Positions 27,622-38,983 of a DNA stretch of 64,000 bases are shown one piece after another. Source of the stretch: Flavobacterium flavigenum (GTDB lineage Bacteria; Bacteroidota; Bacteroidia; Flavobacteriales; Flavobacteriaceae). The notes under the pieces are model-generated. The model searched no databases. It saw only the letters and a program-made list of their open reading frames with translations, and was not told the origin of the DNA. Position numbers and translations under genes: made by a program. The stretch lies in assembly GCF_027111255.2 (NCBI RefSeq), contig NZ_CP114285.2, positions 2,852,001-2,916,000 on the forward strand, written 5' to 3'. Each line of letters opens with the position of its first letter. The first letter of the stretch is position 1.

Positions 27622-28428
27622 ATGAAAGAGAAGAGGATATTATATGTATCATCTGAAGTCGTGCCTTATTTGGCTGAAAATGAGGTTTCATTAATGTCTT
27701 ACGATGTGCCTAAAATGATAAACGATCAGGGCGGCCAGATAAGAATTTTCATGCCTAGATATGGAAACATTAATGAAAGAAGGCATCAATTGCACGAAGT
27801 AATCAGACTTTCAGGGATGAATTTGGTAGTGAATGATTTAGATATGCCCTTGATTATCAAAGTAGCATCTATTCCGAAGGAAAGAATTCAGGTTTACTTT
27901 ATAGATAATGATGAATATTTCAAAAGAAAAGCAACTTTTGCTGATGAAGAAGGTGTCTTATATCCTGACAATGATGAAAGAGCCATCTTTTTTGCAAAGG
28001 GTGTGGTTGAAACTGTAAAAAAACTGAATTGGGTTCCGGATATTATTCACGTTCATGGATGGCTTGCTGCTATGCTGCCAATTTACATGAAACATTACTA
28101 TAAAAACGAAGCTTTATTTTCTGAAACCAAGATTGTGACCTCTGTTTATGGTCAGTCTTTTGATGAAAATCTGGATCTGGAAATGATCAACAAAGTAAAA
28201 TTTGATGGTGTGCCTCATGAGAATATTGCTGATTTAGAAACCCCTAACTACGAAAACATTCTAAAAGCAAGCATTTTACATTCTGATGCCGTGATAATAG
28301 CTTCAGAAAACGTGTCGCCAAGTTTAACAAAATTTATAGAATCTTCAGGAAAACCTTTTTTACCTTTCACCACGAAAGATGCATTCGCAGAGGCGTATAC
28401 AAATTTCTATAAAACTATGGGGCTTTAA
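27622..28428 (+). CDS. GlgA-like protein: lone, degenerate starch-synthase N-domain
   Basis: The 268-aa product aligns with the N-terminal half of glycogen/starch synthases (GT5): RILYVSSEVVPY, RIFMPRYGNINERRHQLHEV, VYFIDNDEYFKR, IIHVHGWLAAMLPIYMKHYY. The second GT-B domain, which holds much of the active site in ~480-aa GlgA, is absent. The KTGGL sugar-nucleotide motif that should follow SSEVVPY is replaced by AENEVSLMSYD. It is therefore probably not an active glycogen synthase, although databases usually name it so. It starts an operon with the DUF4270 lipoprotein (21 bases on) and glmS, suggesting a link to envelope amino-sugar metabolism; that is inference. Confidence 0.75.
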   Translation: MKEKRILYVSSEVVPYLAENEVSLMSYDVPKMINDQGGQIRIFMPRYGNINERRHQLHEVIRLSGMNLVVNDLDMPLIIKVASIPKERIQVYFIDNDEYFKRKATFADEEGVLYPDNDERAIFFAKGVVETVKKLNWVPDIIHVHGWLAAMLPIYMKHYYKNEALFSETKIVTSVYGQSFDENLDLEMINKVKFDGVPHENIADLETPNYENILKASILHSDAVIIASENVSPSLTKFIESSGKPFLPFTTKDAFAEAYTNFYKTMGL

Positions 28429-28449
28429 ATTTTAACATTATTATTAAAC

Positions 28450-30195
28450 ATGTACAATACTTCTTTTTTTAAGAAAATTCTTTTAATAGCAACAGTTGCT
28501 GTGTTTTATTCCTGCGATAAAGATTTCAATACAGTTGGCGAAGACTTAATTGGGAACAATGATAATTTTGATCTGGAAGCAAAAGACGACTATACTGTTA
28601 CCGCCTATAATAAAAAAGTGACTCCTGTTGCCTCTAATAATTTGCCTATAAATGCATTGGGAATTTATGAGAATCCTGTTTTTGGCACAACTACAGCAAA
28701 TTTTAATACTCAGGTGAACTTAGCCTCTTATGCCCCTGCATTGGGATTTGGAGCAGTTATTGACAGTGTAACATTAAATATTCCTTACTTTATAGATCCA
28801 ACTAAAACTACAATAAGTACAGAAGGTAAAAGAACCTATGTATTGGACTCTATTTATGGACCTGAAACCGGAATATTTAAATTAAGCGTTTACGAATCTG
28901 GCATTCTACTAAACAACTATAATGCTAATAATTATGATATCAGTCAATTTTATAATACTGATAGAAACAGTGACTTTCAAACACAGGCTACAACTAACCC
29001 TAATGTATTTGGATTAAGATTAAACAACTCAACCAATACAGCTGAAAATGATCAATTCTTTTTTAGCTCAAAACCAATAATAGAAAAAACTGCAGCAACT
29101 ACCACTACCGCAGAATCGTCTAAAATAATCGACCCTGAAATGCGTTTGCATTTGGATAAGGATTTTTTCAAAGCCAAAATATTTGATGCGCCAGCAAACA
29201 AATTAGCCTCACCCGATGTATTTAAAAACTACTTTAAAGGATTATATTTTAAAGTTGAAAAATCAGGAACTTCTGCAGGCAGGATGGCTATGATGAATTT
29301 TAATAAAGGAAAAATAACAGTTTTTTATAAAGCTAAAACAGCTGAGAAAGATGCTGAAGCTGTAGCAAAAACCTTTGTTATTAATTTAACCGGAGACAGC
29401 AATACTAACGTAAACACCGTCAGCCTCTTAGAAGAAAGCAATCCTGTTTCTGATTATACAACTGCTACCGCAGATGATGTTACCCCAGACGAAAAGCTCT
29501 ATTTAAAAGGAGGCCAGGGGTCAATGGTCGTAATTGAACTTTTTGATAAAACCGATTTAGTACATTATGTAAATGGAGAACCTGTAACAGGATCCAATGG
29601 TGTATCTGATGAATTAGACGAGATCAGAAACAATGTTACTTATAAAAAATGGCTTGCAAATGAAGCTAATTTAGTTTTTACTATTGATTCTCAAAAAATG
29701 TCAAGTCTAATTGGCAATGACCCAAAAACAATTGCAACCGAACCGGGCAGAATCTATTTATATGATTTAACAAATAACACCGTATTAACTGATTACACTT
29801 TAGATCGTACATCAAGTATTAACGGTGATCCTAAAAAAAAGAGGACGGTTTTTAATGGCATGATTAGTATTGATCCAACAACGAAGATAGCTACTTACAA
29901 AATAAGAATCACAAATCACATTCGAAATCTTATTAAGAATGCTGATGTTACCAATGTAAAATTAGGCTTAGTTGTCACTGAAAGCATCGATATAACATCT
30001 TCATCAAAACTGGATAAAACTAAAGTATTACCTAAAATTAACAATGAAAGCTTTTTAACTGAAATACCGACAGCATCAGTGATGAGCCCATTAGGAACAG
30101 TATTATTCGGAAGCAATATTCCGGAAAGCGATCAGGCTAATTATGATAAAAGAGTAAAACTTCAAATTTACTACACAAAACTGAAACCAAATTAA
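28450..30195 (+). CDS. DUF4270 lipoprotein
   Basis: The 581-aa product has a lipobox FYSC near residue 22 and the DUF4270 opening (DKDFNTVGEDLIG) found across Bacteroidota, followed by beta-rich sequence (IDSVTLNIPYF, LGIYENPVFGTTTANFNTQV). It is presumably anchored in the outer membrane. No catalytic motif is visible and the family's function is unknown to me. It is tightly packed between the GlgA-like gene and glmS (11 bases), which suggests cotranscription. Confidence 0.85.
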   Translation: MYNTSFFKKILLIATVAVFYSCDKDFNTVGEDLIGNNDNFDLEAKDDYTVTAYNKKVTPVASNNLPINALGIYENPVFGTTTANFNTQVNLASYAPALGFGAVIDSVTLNIPYFIDPTKTTISTEGKRTYVLDSIYGPETGIFKLSVYESGILLNNYNANNYDISQFYNTDRNSDFQTQATTNPNVFGLRLNNSTNTAENDQFFFSSKPIIEKTAATTTTAESSKIIDPEMRLHLDKDFFKAKIFDAPANKLASPDVFKNYFKGLYFKVEKSGTSAGRMAMMNFNKGKITVFYKAKTAEKDAEAVAKTFVINLTGDSNTNVNTVSLLEESNPVSDYTTATADDVTPDEKLYLKGGQGSMVVIELFDKTDLVHYVNGEPVTGSNGVSDELDEIRNNVTYKKWLANEANLVFTIDSQKMSSLIGNDPKTIATEPGRIYLYDLTNNTVLTDYTLDRTSSINGDPKKKRTVFNGMISIDPTTKIATYKIRITNHIRNLIKNADVTNVKLGLVVTESIDITSSSKLDKTKVLPKINNESFLTEIPTASVMSPLGTVLFGSNIPESDQANYDKRVKLQIYYTKLKPN

Positions 30196-30206
30196 AAAAA
30201 TAACAT

Positions 30207-32054
30207 ATGTGTGGAATTGTTGGATATATAGGTCACAGAGAGGCTTATCCTATTGTTATTAAAGGATTAAAGCGCCTCGAATACAGAGGATATGATAGTG
30301 CCGGCGTAATGTTATACGACCAGAAAAACATAAAACTTTGTAAAACGAAAGGAAAAGTTTCCGATCTTGAAGAAAAAGCAAAAACAGATTTCACAACCAA
30401 CGGAACTATAGGAATTGGTCACACACGCTGGGCAACCCATGGAGTTCCTAATGATGTAAACTCCCACCCGCACTTTTCAAATTCCGGAGAGTTAGTCATT
30501 ATACATAATGGAATTATTGAAAACTATGCTCCGCTTAAAGAAGAATTAATCAAGAGAGGTTACAGCTTTAAATCGGATACGGATACTGAAGTTTTAGTAA
30601 ATCTTATTGAAGAAGTTCAGAAAAATGAAAATATAAAACTTGGAAAAGCAGTGCAAATTGCCTTAAATCAAGTAATAGGCGCTTATGCTATTGCCGTTTT
30701 TGACAAAAAAAATCCGGATGAGATTGTGGCTGCACGATTAGGAAGTCCATTAGCTATAGGTGTTGGAGAAGATGAATTTTTTATCGCTTCTGATGCTTCC
30801 CCATTTATCGAATACACTTCAAATGCGGTATATCTGGAAGATGGAGAAATGGCAAACATCAGATTACACAAACCTCTTAAAATCAGAAAAATAAAAGATG
30901 ATTCATTAGTTGATCCTTACATACAGGAACTTCAGATGAATTTGGAACAAATTGAAAAAAGCGGCTACGATCATTTCATGCTAAAAGAGATTTATGAGCA
31001 GCCAAATGTCATCAAAGATACTTACAGAGGAAGACTTCACGCCAATGAAGGAATAGTTCAGATGGCCGGTGTCGAAGATAATATTGAAAAATTTCTGAAC
31101 GCACAAAGAATTATAATTGTAGCCTGTGGAACTTCATGGCATGCAGGATTAGTTGCAGAATATATTTTTGAGGAATTTACACGTATACCTGTTGAAGTAG
31201 AATATGCTTCTGAATTTAGATACAGAAATCCAATCATAAACAAAAACGACGTTGTTATTGCTATTTCTCAATCCGGAGAAACTGCTGATACCATGGCTGC
31301 TATTAAATTAGCAAAAGAAAACGGTGCTTTTGTATTTGGAGTTTGTAATGTTGTTGGATCATCCATTTCAAGAGAAAGTCATGCTGGTGCCTACACACAT
31401 GCAGGACCTGAAATTGGAGTAGCTTCTACTAAAGCTTTTACAACTCAGATTACAGTTTTGACAATGATTGCTTTAAGATTAGGAAAAGCTAAAGGCACCT
31501 TATCAAACACTGACTTCCATACCTTTTTACAAGAACTGGAAATAATTCCTGAAAAAGTAGCCGAAGCATTAGAAACGAACGAAAGAGCCAAAGAAATTGC
31601 GGCAGCTTTTAAAGATGCGCCAAACTGTTTATACTTAGGACGCGGTTATAATTTCCCTGTGGCTTTAGAAGGCGCATTGAAATTAAAAGAGATATCTTAT
31701 ATTCATGCTGAAGGATATCCAGCGGCAGAAATGAAACACGGTCCGATTGCGCTAATTGACGAGCAAATGCCTGTTATCGTTATCGCTCCAAAACAAGGAC
31801 ATTATGATAAAATTGTAAGTAACATTCAGGAAATCAAATCGAGAAGCGGAAAAATTATCGCTGTAGTTACCAAAGGTGATACCCAAGTTCGTGAATTAGC
31901 AGATTATGTTATAGAAATTCCGGAAACTTCTGATGCATTGTCTCCATTAATTACCACAATTCCTTTACAGCTTTTATCTTATCATATTGCTGTAATGAGA
32001 GGCTGCAATGTTGATCAGCCCCGCAATCTTGCAAAGTCAGTTACGGTAGAGTAA
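30207..32054 (+). CDS. glmS: Glutamine--fructose-6-phosphate aminotransferase (isomerizing)
   Basis: The 615-aa product makes glucosamine-6-phosphate from fructose-6-phosphate and glutamine, the first step to UDP-GlcNAc for peptidoglycan and lipopolysaccharide. The N-terminal class II amidotransferase domain begins MCGIVGYIG with catalytic Cys2, then RGYDSAG, HTRWATHG and HNGIIENY. Two SIS domains follow (about 290-600) with ACGTSWHAG, SQSGETADT, EIGVASTKAFTTQ and the C-terminal PRNLAKSVTVE. The length is normal. It is the last gene of the operon, closed by a hairpin at 32077. Confidence 0.98.
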   Translation: MCGIVGYIGHREAYPIVIKGLKRLEYRGYDSAGVMLYDQKNIKLCKTKGKVSDLEEKAKTDFTTNGTIGIGHTRWATHGVPNDVNSHPHFSNSGELVIIHNGIIENYAPLKEELIKRGYSFKSDTDTEVLVNLIEEVQKNENIKLGKAVQIALNQVIGAYAIAVFDKKNPDEIVAARLGSPLAIGVGEDEFFIASDASPFIEYTSNAVYLEDGEMANIRLHKPLKIRKIKDDSLVDPYIQELQMNLEQIEKSGYDHFMLKEIYEQPNVIKDTYRGRLHANEGIVQMAGVEDNIEKFLNAQRIIIVACGTSWHAGLVAEYIFEEFTRIPVEVEYASEFRYRNPIINKNDVVIAISQSGETADTMAAIKLAKENGAFVFGVCNVVGSSISRESHAGAYTHAGPEIGVASTKAFTTQITVLTMIALRLGKAKGTLSNTDFHTFLQELEIIPEKVAEALETNERAKEIAAAFKDAPNCLYLGRGYNFPVALEGALKLKEISYIHAEGYPAAEMKHGPIALIDEQMPVIVIAPKQGHYDKIVSNIQEIKSRSGKIIAVVTKGDTQVRELADYVIEIPETSDALSPLITTIPLQLLSYHIAVMRGCNVDQPRNLAKSVTVE

Positions 32055-32076
32055 TTTTCATATAGACACTAAAATT

Positions 32077-32104
32077 AAAGCGAGATTTTCATCTCGCTTT
32101 TTTA
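32077..32104 (+). terminator. Terminator after glmS
   Basis: The stem aaagcgagat/atctcgcttt with a 4-base loop is followed by a T-run, 22 bases past the glmS stop codon. Confidence 0.88.
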
Positions 32105-32350
32105 TTATCACATTTTTTTCTTCTTGATGCAATTTTTAAGATTAATTCAGTTTTTTTCTTAAAATTATTATGTATGCATACTATTTTTCATTCTTAGCAT
32201 TTCTTTCTTGATTTTAATTTAATAAAAACACATATTGAATACCTAAAATAAAGCATATATTTATGATAAATATTAATTTTTTTTAACGTTTTTTTATTAA
32301 TATTAAAATTATTTGTATTTTGGCTATACGAACTAACAAAAAAACTACCA

Positions 32351-35185
32351 ATGAGAGCATATTTACTAATTATGTTGTTTATCAGTGGATTATCTTTTTC
32401 ACAAAGTACCATTACCGGAACTGTTACAGACAACAACAAACAATCAATTCCCGGAGCCAATATTAATGTCGTTGGAAGTTCAACCGGAGTCTCAACAGAC
32501 TTTGATGGGACATTTAAATTAAACACGCCATCAAAACCTCCTTTTACTATTAAAATATCTGCTGTAGGTTTCGAAACAAAAACCGTTAATATTACATCAT
32601 CAAATCAAAATGTAAAGATAGTTTTGAATGAGGAAGAAACTAAACTTGACGAAATAGTTGTTTCAGCCTCCCGAACTCCAGAACGCATCTTAGAATCTCC
32701 AGTAACTATTGAAAGAATGGGTATTCAGGATATTAAAAAAACCGCCTCTCCTTCTTTTTATGATGGTCTTGAAAATCTAAAAGAGGTCCAGATGAATACA
32801 AGTAGTATGACTTTTAAATCCGTTAATACAAGGGGATTTGCTACAGTAGCCAATACACGTTTCCTACAGTTGGTTGACGGAATGGACAACTCATCACCAC
32901 TTCTAAATTTCGTTTTAGGCAATATGATTGGGGTATCTGAGATTGACGTCCAAAGCGTCGAACTTTTGCCTGGCGCTTCATCTGCACTATATGGTGCAAA
33001 TGCTTTTAACGGAATTTTGTTTATGAATAGTAAAAGTCCATTTACCAATCAGGGAGTTTCTGCTTATTTTAAATACGGAACGACATCTCAGGAGGCGGCT
33101 GGAACAAATAGCTACTATGATTTGGGAATACGATTTGCACACGCTTTTAATAAATATTTTGCCGCCAAAGCAAATTTCACCTATATGGAAGCCACAGATT
33201 GGTATGCAACAGATTATAATGACAAAACAATAGCAGGCATAGACAGAACAAACCCAAATTATGACGGTATAAACGTTTATGGAGATGAAGCCACCACAAA
33301 TATTAAAGGGGTAGGGCAAAAATTAGCAGCATTGGGCATAATACCTGCCGGAGCAGTTAATCTTTTGCCCAACAGCAATGTGAGCAGAACAGGATACAAT
33401 GAAACAGACCTTACAAACAATAAAGCCGGAAACACTAAAATCGATTTTTCTTTTCACGGGAGACCTTTTGGGGACGAAAGATTAGAAATTATCTGGCAAA
33501 GTAAATTTGGTTTCGGAAATGCAGTATATCAAGGAGCCAATAGATATTATTTAAATGATTTTTTTATGCAGCAGCATAAATTAGAATTTAAAGGAAAGAA
33601 TTTCTTCCTAAGAGGATATATGACTACAGAAGATGGCGGACACTCTTATGACATGGTTTTTACCGGAATCAATGTAAACAGAAAATGGAAAGATGATAAT
33701 ACCTGGTTTGGACAGTATGCAGGTGCATACATACAGGGAACTTTAGGAGGCATGACTCCACAACAAGCTCACGCAGCTGCAAGAGCAACTGCTGATACCG
33801 GACGTTTTTTACCCGGAACTCCGGAATTCCAAAATGCTTTCAAGCAGGTAATAGCTGATGAAAGTGTGCTTACAGGATCTAAATTAGTAGACAACTCCAA
33901 AATTTATCATTCAGATGCAAATTATAATTTCAAAGATATTATAAAATTTGCCGAAATTCAGGTAGGCGGATCTTACAGATTATACGAATTAAATTCTCAT
34001 GGAAGAATCTACACTGATGCAAACGGACCAATCAGTTATAACGAATATGGCATTTACAGCCAATTAACAAAAAGATTCCTTGATGACAGATTAAAGTTTA
34101 CAGGATCTATTCGTTATGATAAATCTAAAAACTTTGAAGGAAATTACTCCCCAAGATTATCTTTTGTCTATTCAGGAGGAGAAAAGAAAAATCACAATTT
34201 TAGAGCTTCTTTTCAAACAGGTTTCAGAAACCCTACAACGCAGGATCAATACATAGGATTTAATATTGGTAGAGCAGTATTAATAGGCTCCGCTCCGGAT
34301 AACCTGACTAGGTTTAGCGAAACATTTACACTGAGCGCAGAAGGCCAAAGCTATAACGGCAGCCCAACCAAAATTATGACAGGAGAAAACGCATATAATA
34401 ACTCCTATCTTGCAAGTTCAGTTGAAGCCTTTAGCGCATTAGCAGGAACTAATCCTGTTGCCGCTGCAGCTTTGCTAAAGAAAACAAGAGCAAATTATGT
34501 TAAACCTGAACAGGTAAAAGCTTTTGAATTAGGATACCGCTCTGTTTTTGAAGATATTTCAATAGATCTTAACGGATATTATAACATTTACAACGATTTT
34601 ATCGGAAATCTGAATGTTGTTTCTACTTATTACGGAACTGCACAGGACAATCCAAACTTACCAGTTACACCTCCGATTACTGATCCAGGAGCACAATCGA
34701 TACGAGCACTTCAAAACGGGGAGTTCAGAGCTTATCAGATATATACAAATTCAGATGTAGAAATTCATTCGCTTGGATTTGGAGTAGGGCTTTCAAAAAA
34801 GATAATAGCTGATTTTGAATTGGGATTAAATTATAACTATGCCCAATTTGATTTTGACCAATCAAAAGACCCAAGCTTCGAAGCTGGTTTCAATACTCCT
34901 AAACACAGATTTAAAGCTTCAATCGGAAATCAGAAATTATTTGAAAATTTTGGTTTTAATGTGAGTGCAAGATGGAATAGCGAATACGAGTGGCAATCCA
35001 CTTTTGCTGACGGCACTATAGAGTCAGCAACTGTAATCGATGCACAAATAAATTATGCAATACCTAAATTAAAATCCACATTCAAATTAGGAGCTTCAAA
35101 TATTGGAGGAAAGGAATATACACAAGTAATTGGTGCAGGATCAATAGGCCAGCAATATTTTGCTTCCTGGACTATTAATCCATAA
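32351..35185 (+). CDS. TonB-dependent receptor with carboxypeptidase-regulatory-like N-domain
   Basis: The 944-aa product has a signal peptide (1-18, SGLSFSQ), a CarboxypepD_reg-like Ig domain (about 20-105; TGTVTDNNKQSIPGANINVVG), a plug domain (about 110-240; LDEIVVSASRTPERI, VELLPGASSALYGANAFNG) and a 22-strand-type barrel to the end (AGSIGQQYFASWTINP). It should import a ligand across the outer membrane using TonB energy. There is no SusD partner. Instead an SGNH-hydrolase lipoprotein gene follows after 75 bases, so the pair may take up a product of that hydrolase. The substrate is unknown. Confidence 0.92.
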   Translation: MRAYLLIMLFISGLSFSQSTITGTVTDNNKQSIPGANINVVGSSTGVSTDFDGTFKLNTPSKPPFTIKISAVGFETKTVNITSSNQNVKIVLNEEETKLDEIVVSASRTPERILESPVTIERMGIQDIKKTASPSFYDGLENLKEVQMNTSSMTFKSVNTRGFATVANTRFLQLVDGMDNSSPLLNFVLGNMIGVSEIDVQSVELLPGASSALYGANAFNGILFMNSKSPFTNQGVSAYFKYGTTSQEAAGTNSYYDLGIRFAHAFNKYFAAKANFTYMEATDWYATDYNDKTIAGIDRTNPNYDGINVYGDEATTNIKGVGQKLAALGIIPAGAVNLLPNSNVSRTGYNETDLTNNKAGNTKIDFSFHGRPFGDERLEIIWQSKFGFGNAVYQGANRYYLNDFFMQQHKLEFKGKNFFLRGYMTTEDGGHSYDMVFTGINVNRKWKDDNTWFGQYAGAYIQGTLGGMTPQQAHAAARATADTGRFLPGTPEFQNAFKQVIADESVLTGSKLVDNSKIYHSDANYNFKDIIKFAEIQVGGSYRLYELNSHGRIYTDANGPISYNEYGIYSQLTKRFLDDRLKFTGSIRYDKSKNFEGNYSPRLSFVYSGGEKKNHNFRASFQTGFRNPTTQDQYIGFNIGRAVLIGSAPDNLTRFSETFTLSAEGQSYNGSPTKIMTGENAYNNSYLASSVEAFSALAGTNPVAAAALLKKTRANYVKPEQVKAFELGYRSVFEDISIDLNGYYNIYNDFIGNLNVVSTYYGTAQDNPNLPVTPPITDPGAQSIRALQNGEFRAYQIYTNSDVEIHSLGFGVGLSKKIIADFELGLNYNYAQFDFDQSKDPSFEAGFNTPKHRFKASIGNQKLFENFGFNVSARWNSEYEWQSTFADGTIESATVIDAQINYAIPKLKSTFKLGASNIGGKEYTQVIGAGSIGQQYFASWTINP

Positions 35186-35260
35186 TTAAAATTTACAAAA
35201 TCAACACATTACTTACTTGTTCAAAACTTTGACAGGCAATAATTTAAAATATTATAGATT

Positions 35261-36796
35261 ATGATAAAAAATTTCAAATGGCTGCTATTGGTTTCTTTAG
35301 CTTTTGCAGCTTGTAACAGTGATGACGAAACCGTAAAGGAAAATAACTCAGTTGATGGTCTACCCTTAACTTCTGGTTCGGCAGATTTCTCAAAATATGT
35401 CGCTTTAGGAGATTCTTTTGCGGCAGGTTTTAGTGACAATGCTCTTTTCATCAAAGGTCAGGAAGGAGCATATCCGAATATTATAGCGCAACAATTTGCT
35501 TTAGTTGGAGGTGGAGAATTTAAGACGCCTTATGCAAATGATAATATAGGTGGACTGTTATTAGGCGGTAATATAATCACCGCACCACGTTTGTATTTTG
35601 ACACTACTACCAGCACTCCTGTTTCTGTTACAGGCGCACCAACAACAGAAGTTACGGCACATTTGTCCGGAACATTCAACAATTTAGGAGTTCCTGGTGC
35701 TAAAAGCTTTCATCTGCTGGCGCCAGGTTATGGTAATGTGGCAGGAATCACTTCGGGAACAGCAAATCCTTATTTTGCTCGTTTTGCTTCAAGTGCAACC
35801 ACTACAGTCCTAGCAGATGCGTTAAGTCAAAACCCCACTTTCTTCTCTTTATGGATTGGAGGAAATGATGAATTAGGATATGCAACTGCTGGTGGAGATC
35901 CAACGGTAAACCCTTTAACTCCTGCCGCAACTTTTGATACAGCGTATAAAGGCTTAGTCGCACAGCTTGTTGCCGGCGGTAGAAAAGGAGTTGTAGCTAA
36001 TTTACCAATTATTACAACTCTACCTCATTTTCATGTTATTGCCTACAATCAACTTACACAGGCTAATTTAAGTTCCGGGGGAGTTAGCTTGGTTAATACT
36101 TTGAATACACAACTGTACGGACCACTACATAACGCTTTGGTCTTTTTAGGACAAGGAAGCAGAATTAATCTTTTGACTACAACAGGAAATAATCAATTAT
36201 TAATTGTAGACGAAACTTTACCTGATCTTTCAGCAAATTTAAAGACAGTTTTAATGGGTGGAGGATTAGATGCTACTACTGCTACAGTAATGGGACAGAT
36301 TTTTGGAAGAGCCAGACAGGCACTCCCTACAGATTTAATTTGCTTAGGCGCTTCTTCCAGAATTGGAAAAGTACCAACTGTAGCGGCTGACGGAATTGCT
36401 TCGCCTTCTCCATTATTATCACAACTGGGAGTTACTTTTCCTTTGCCAGACAGATATGTCTTACTTCCTACTGAAGTGGCAGAAATTGGAGTTGCTACGG
36501 CAGCTTACAATGCGACTATAAAGGCTGCTGCAGAAGCAAATGGTTTGGCGATTGTTGATGCAGAATCAATTATGGCTGATTTAAACAAACCTAATGGGAT
36601 TTCAATGAATAACTTTACATTAAACGCAACATTTGTTACAGGTGGTATGTTTTCTCTAGACGGAATTCATCCTACTCCAAGAGGATATGCTTTTATTGCG
36701 AATAAGTTCATTGAAGCAATCAATATAAAATACGGTTCAAATTTAAAAGGTGTAGATATAGGCAACTACCAGGTTCTATTTCCAAAAATATTATAA
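35261..36796 (+). CDS. SGNH/GDSL-family hydrolase lipoprotein
   Basis: The 511-aa product has a lipobox FAAC near residue 19 and the GDSL/SGNH blocks: YVALGDSFAAGFS with the nucleophilic Ser, a Gly block near LGVPGAKSFH, WIGGNDELG with the Asn, and DGIHPTPRGYAFIAN with the catalytic Asp and His. It is longer than typical SGNH esterases because of inserted segments. It would cleave ester bonds at the cell surface. The position right after the TonB receptor suggests a joint role in capturing an acylated or lipidic substrate; this is inference. Confidence 0.88.
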   Translation: MIKNFKWLLLVSLAFAACNSDDETVKENNSVDGLPLTSGSADFSKYVALGDSFAAGFSDNALFIKGQEGAYPNIIAQQFALVGGGEFKTPYANDNIGGLLLGGNIITAPRLYFDTTTSTPVSVTGAPTTEVTAHLSGTFNNLGVPGAKSFHLLAPGYGNVAGITSGTANPYFARFASSATTTVLADALSQNPTFFSLWIGGNDELGYATAGGDPTVNPLTPAATFDTAYKGLVAQLVAGGRKGVVANLPIITTLPHFHVIAYNQLTQANLSSGGVSLVNTLNTQLYGPLHNALVFLGQGSRINLLTTTGNNQLLIVDETLPDLSANLKTVLMGGGLDATTATVMGQIFGRARQALPTDLICLGASSRIGKVPTVAADGIASPSPLLSQLGVTFPLPDRYVLLPTEVAEIGVATAAYNATIKAAAEANGLAIVDAESIMADLNKPNGISMNNFTLNATFVTGGMFSLDGIHPTPRGYAFIANKFIEAINIKYGSNLKGVDIGNYQVLFPKIL

Positions 36797-36819
36797 TAAA
36801 GCCAATTTTTTTTAGTAGA

Positions 36820-36850
36820 AAAAGCCACTCATTAATAATGCAGTGGTTTT
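36820..36850 (+). terminator. Terminator after the SGNH hydrolase gene
   Basis: A short stem, aagccact with agtggttt, followed by a T-run, lies about 25 bases after the stop codon and upstream of the atpD promoter. Confidence 0.6.
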
Positions 36851-36940
36851 TTTATTAATGCTTAATTTTATATTATTAGATATTCGAATCACCATTTTTA
36901 ATAGTATAACAAAAAACTAAGTATTTTTATAAAAAAATTA

Positions 36941-36970
36941 TTGATTTTATATTTTAAAAAATTATCTTTG
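36941..36970 (+). promoter_or_regulatory. Bacteroidota-type promoter of atpD
   Basis: TTG at 36941-36943 and TATCTTTG at 36963-36970 are separated by 19 bases, an ideal match to the flavobacterial TTG/TAnnTTTG pattern. The leader to the ATG at 37032 is about 55 bases. Confidence 0.8.
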
Positions 36971-37028
36971 CGCTCTGAAAAAAGAGGTATTTTCGATAAA
37001 CCTAAATAGCTATTTAATAAACACATAA

Positions 37029-38542
<1,514 letters not shown>

Positions 38543-38543
<1 letters not shown>

Positions 38544-38610
38544 TCAGGCAAAGCCTGATCAACATCAAAATAAAATTCCAAATTCCAAAATTGGGATTTG
38601 GAATTTTTTT
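38543..38610 (+). terminator. Two hairpins between atpD and atpC
   Basis: Hairpin 1 is atcaggc/gcctgat with an AAA loop (38543-38559), touching the atpD stop codon. Hairpin 2 pairs aaattccaaat with atttggaattt (38573-38606), with internal pairing in the loop, and ends in a run of seven T. The second has the form of an intrinsic terminator inside an operon. It could lower atpC expression, protect atpD mRNA 3' ends, or be a dispersed repeat; a similar motif occurs at 54935-54973. Confidence 0.7.
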
Positions 38611-38637
38611 ATAATTTGAAATTTTTAAAAAACAGTT

Positions 38638-38919
38638 ATGATTTTAGAAATAGTATCACCAGAAGCAAAATTATTTTCAGGAGAAGTAACATCTGTTACA
38701 TTGCCTGGAGTTGACGGAAGCTTTCAAATATTGAATCATCACGCTCCTGTAGTTTCTATTCTAGAAAAAGGAACTATTAAAATTGTGGCTTCAAGCTTCA
38801 GTTTTTCTAAAGAAGTTGCGGGTAAATTCACGAAAGTAAATGACCAGACTTATACTTTGGAAATTAATTCGGGAACTATTGAGATGAAAGACAATAAAAT
38901 TATTGTTTTAGCAGACTAA
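38638..38919 (+). CDS. atpC: F1F0 ATP synthase subunit epsilon (short form)
   Basis: The 93-aa product is just the N-terminal beta-sandwich of epsilon (MILEIVSPEAKLFSGEVTSV, GSFQILNHHAPVVSIL). The C-terminal two-helix domain that inhibits ATP hydrolysis in the ~135-aa form is missing. The stop codon is followed by a strong terminator, so this is the natural end and not a frameshift; short forms are usual in this phylum. It couples the central stalk to the c-ring. Confidence 0.96.
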   Translation: MILEIVSPEAKLFSGEVTSVTLPGVDGSFQILNHHAPVVSILEKGTIKIVASSFSFSKEVAGKFTKVNDQTYTLEINSGTIEMKDNKIIVLAD

Positions 38920-38937
38920 GACAATTTAAAATAATTT

Positions 38938-38969
38938 TAAAAAGCCAAACTTAATGTTTGGCTTTTTTT
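38938..38969. terminator. Terminator after atpC, shared with the convergent XRE gene
   Basis: The perfect stem aaagccaaac/gtttggcttt with a 5-base loop and T-run lies 15 bases before the convergent XRE stop codon. Confidence 0.88.
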
Positions 38970-38983
38970 GTTGTCTTCTGTTT

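Noticed and set aside
27622..28428. Complete glycogen synthase glgA
   Set aside because: The C-terminal glycosyltransferase half and the KTGGL motif are missing, and the frame ends naturally before the next operon gene, so I call it GlgA-like only.
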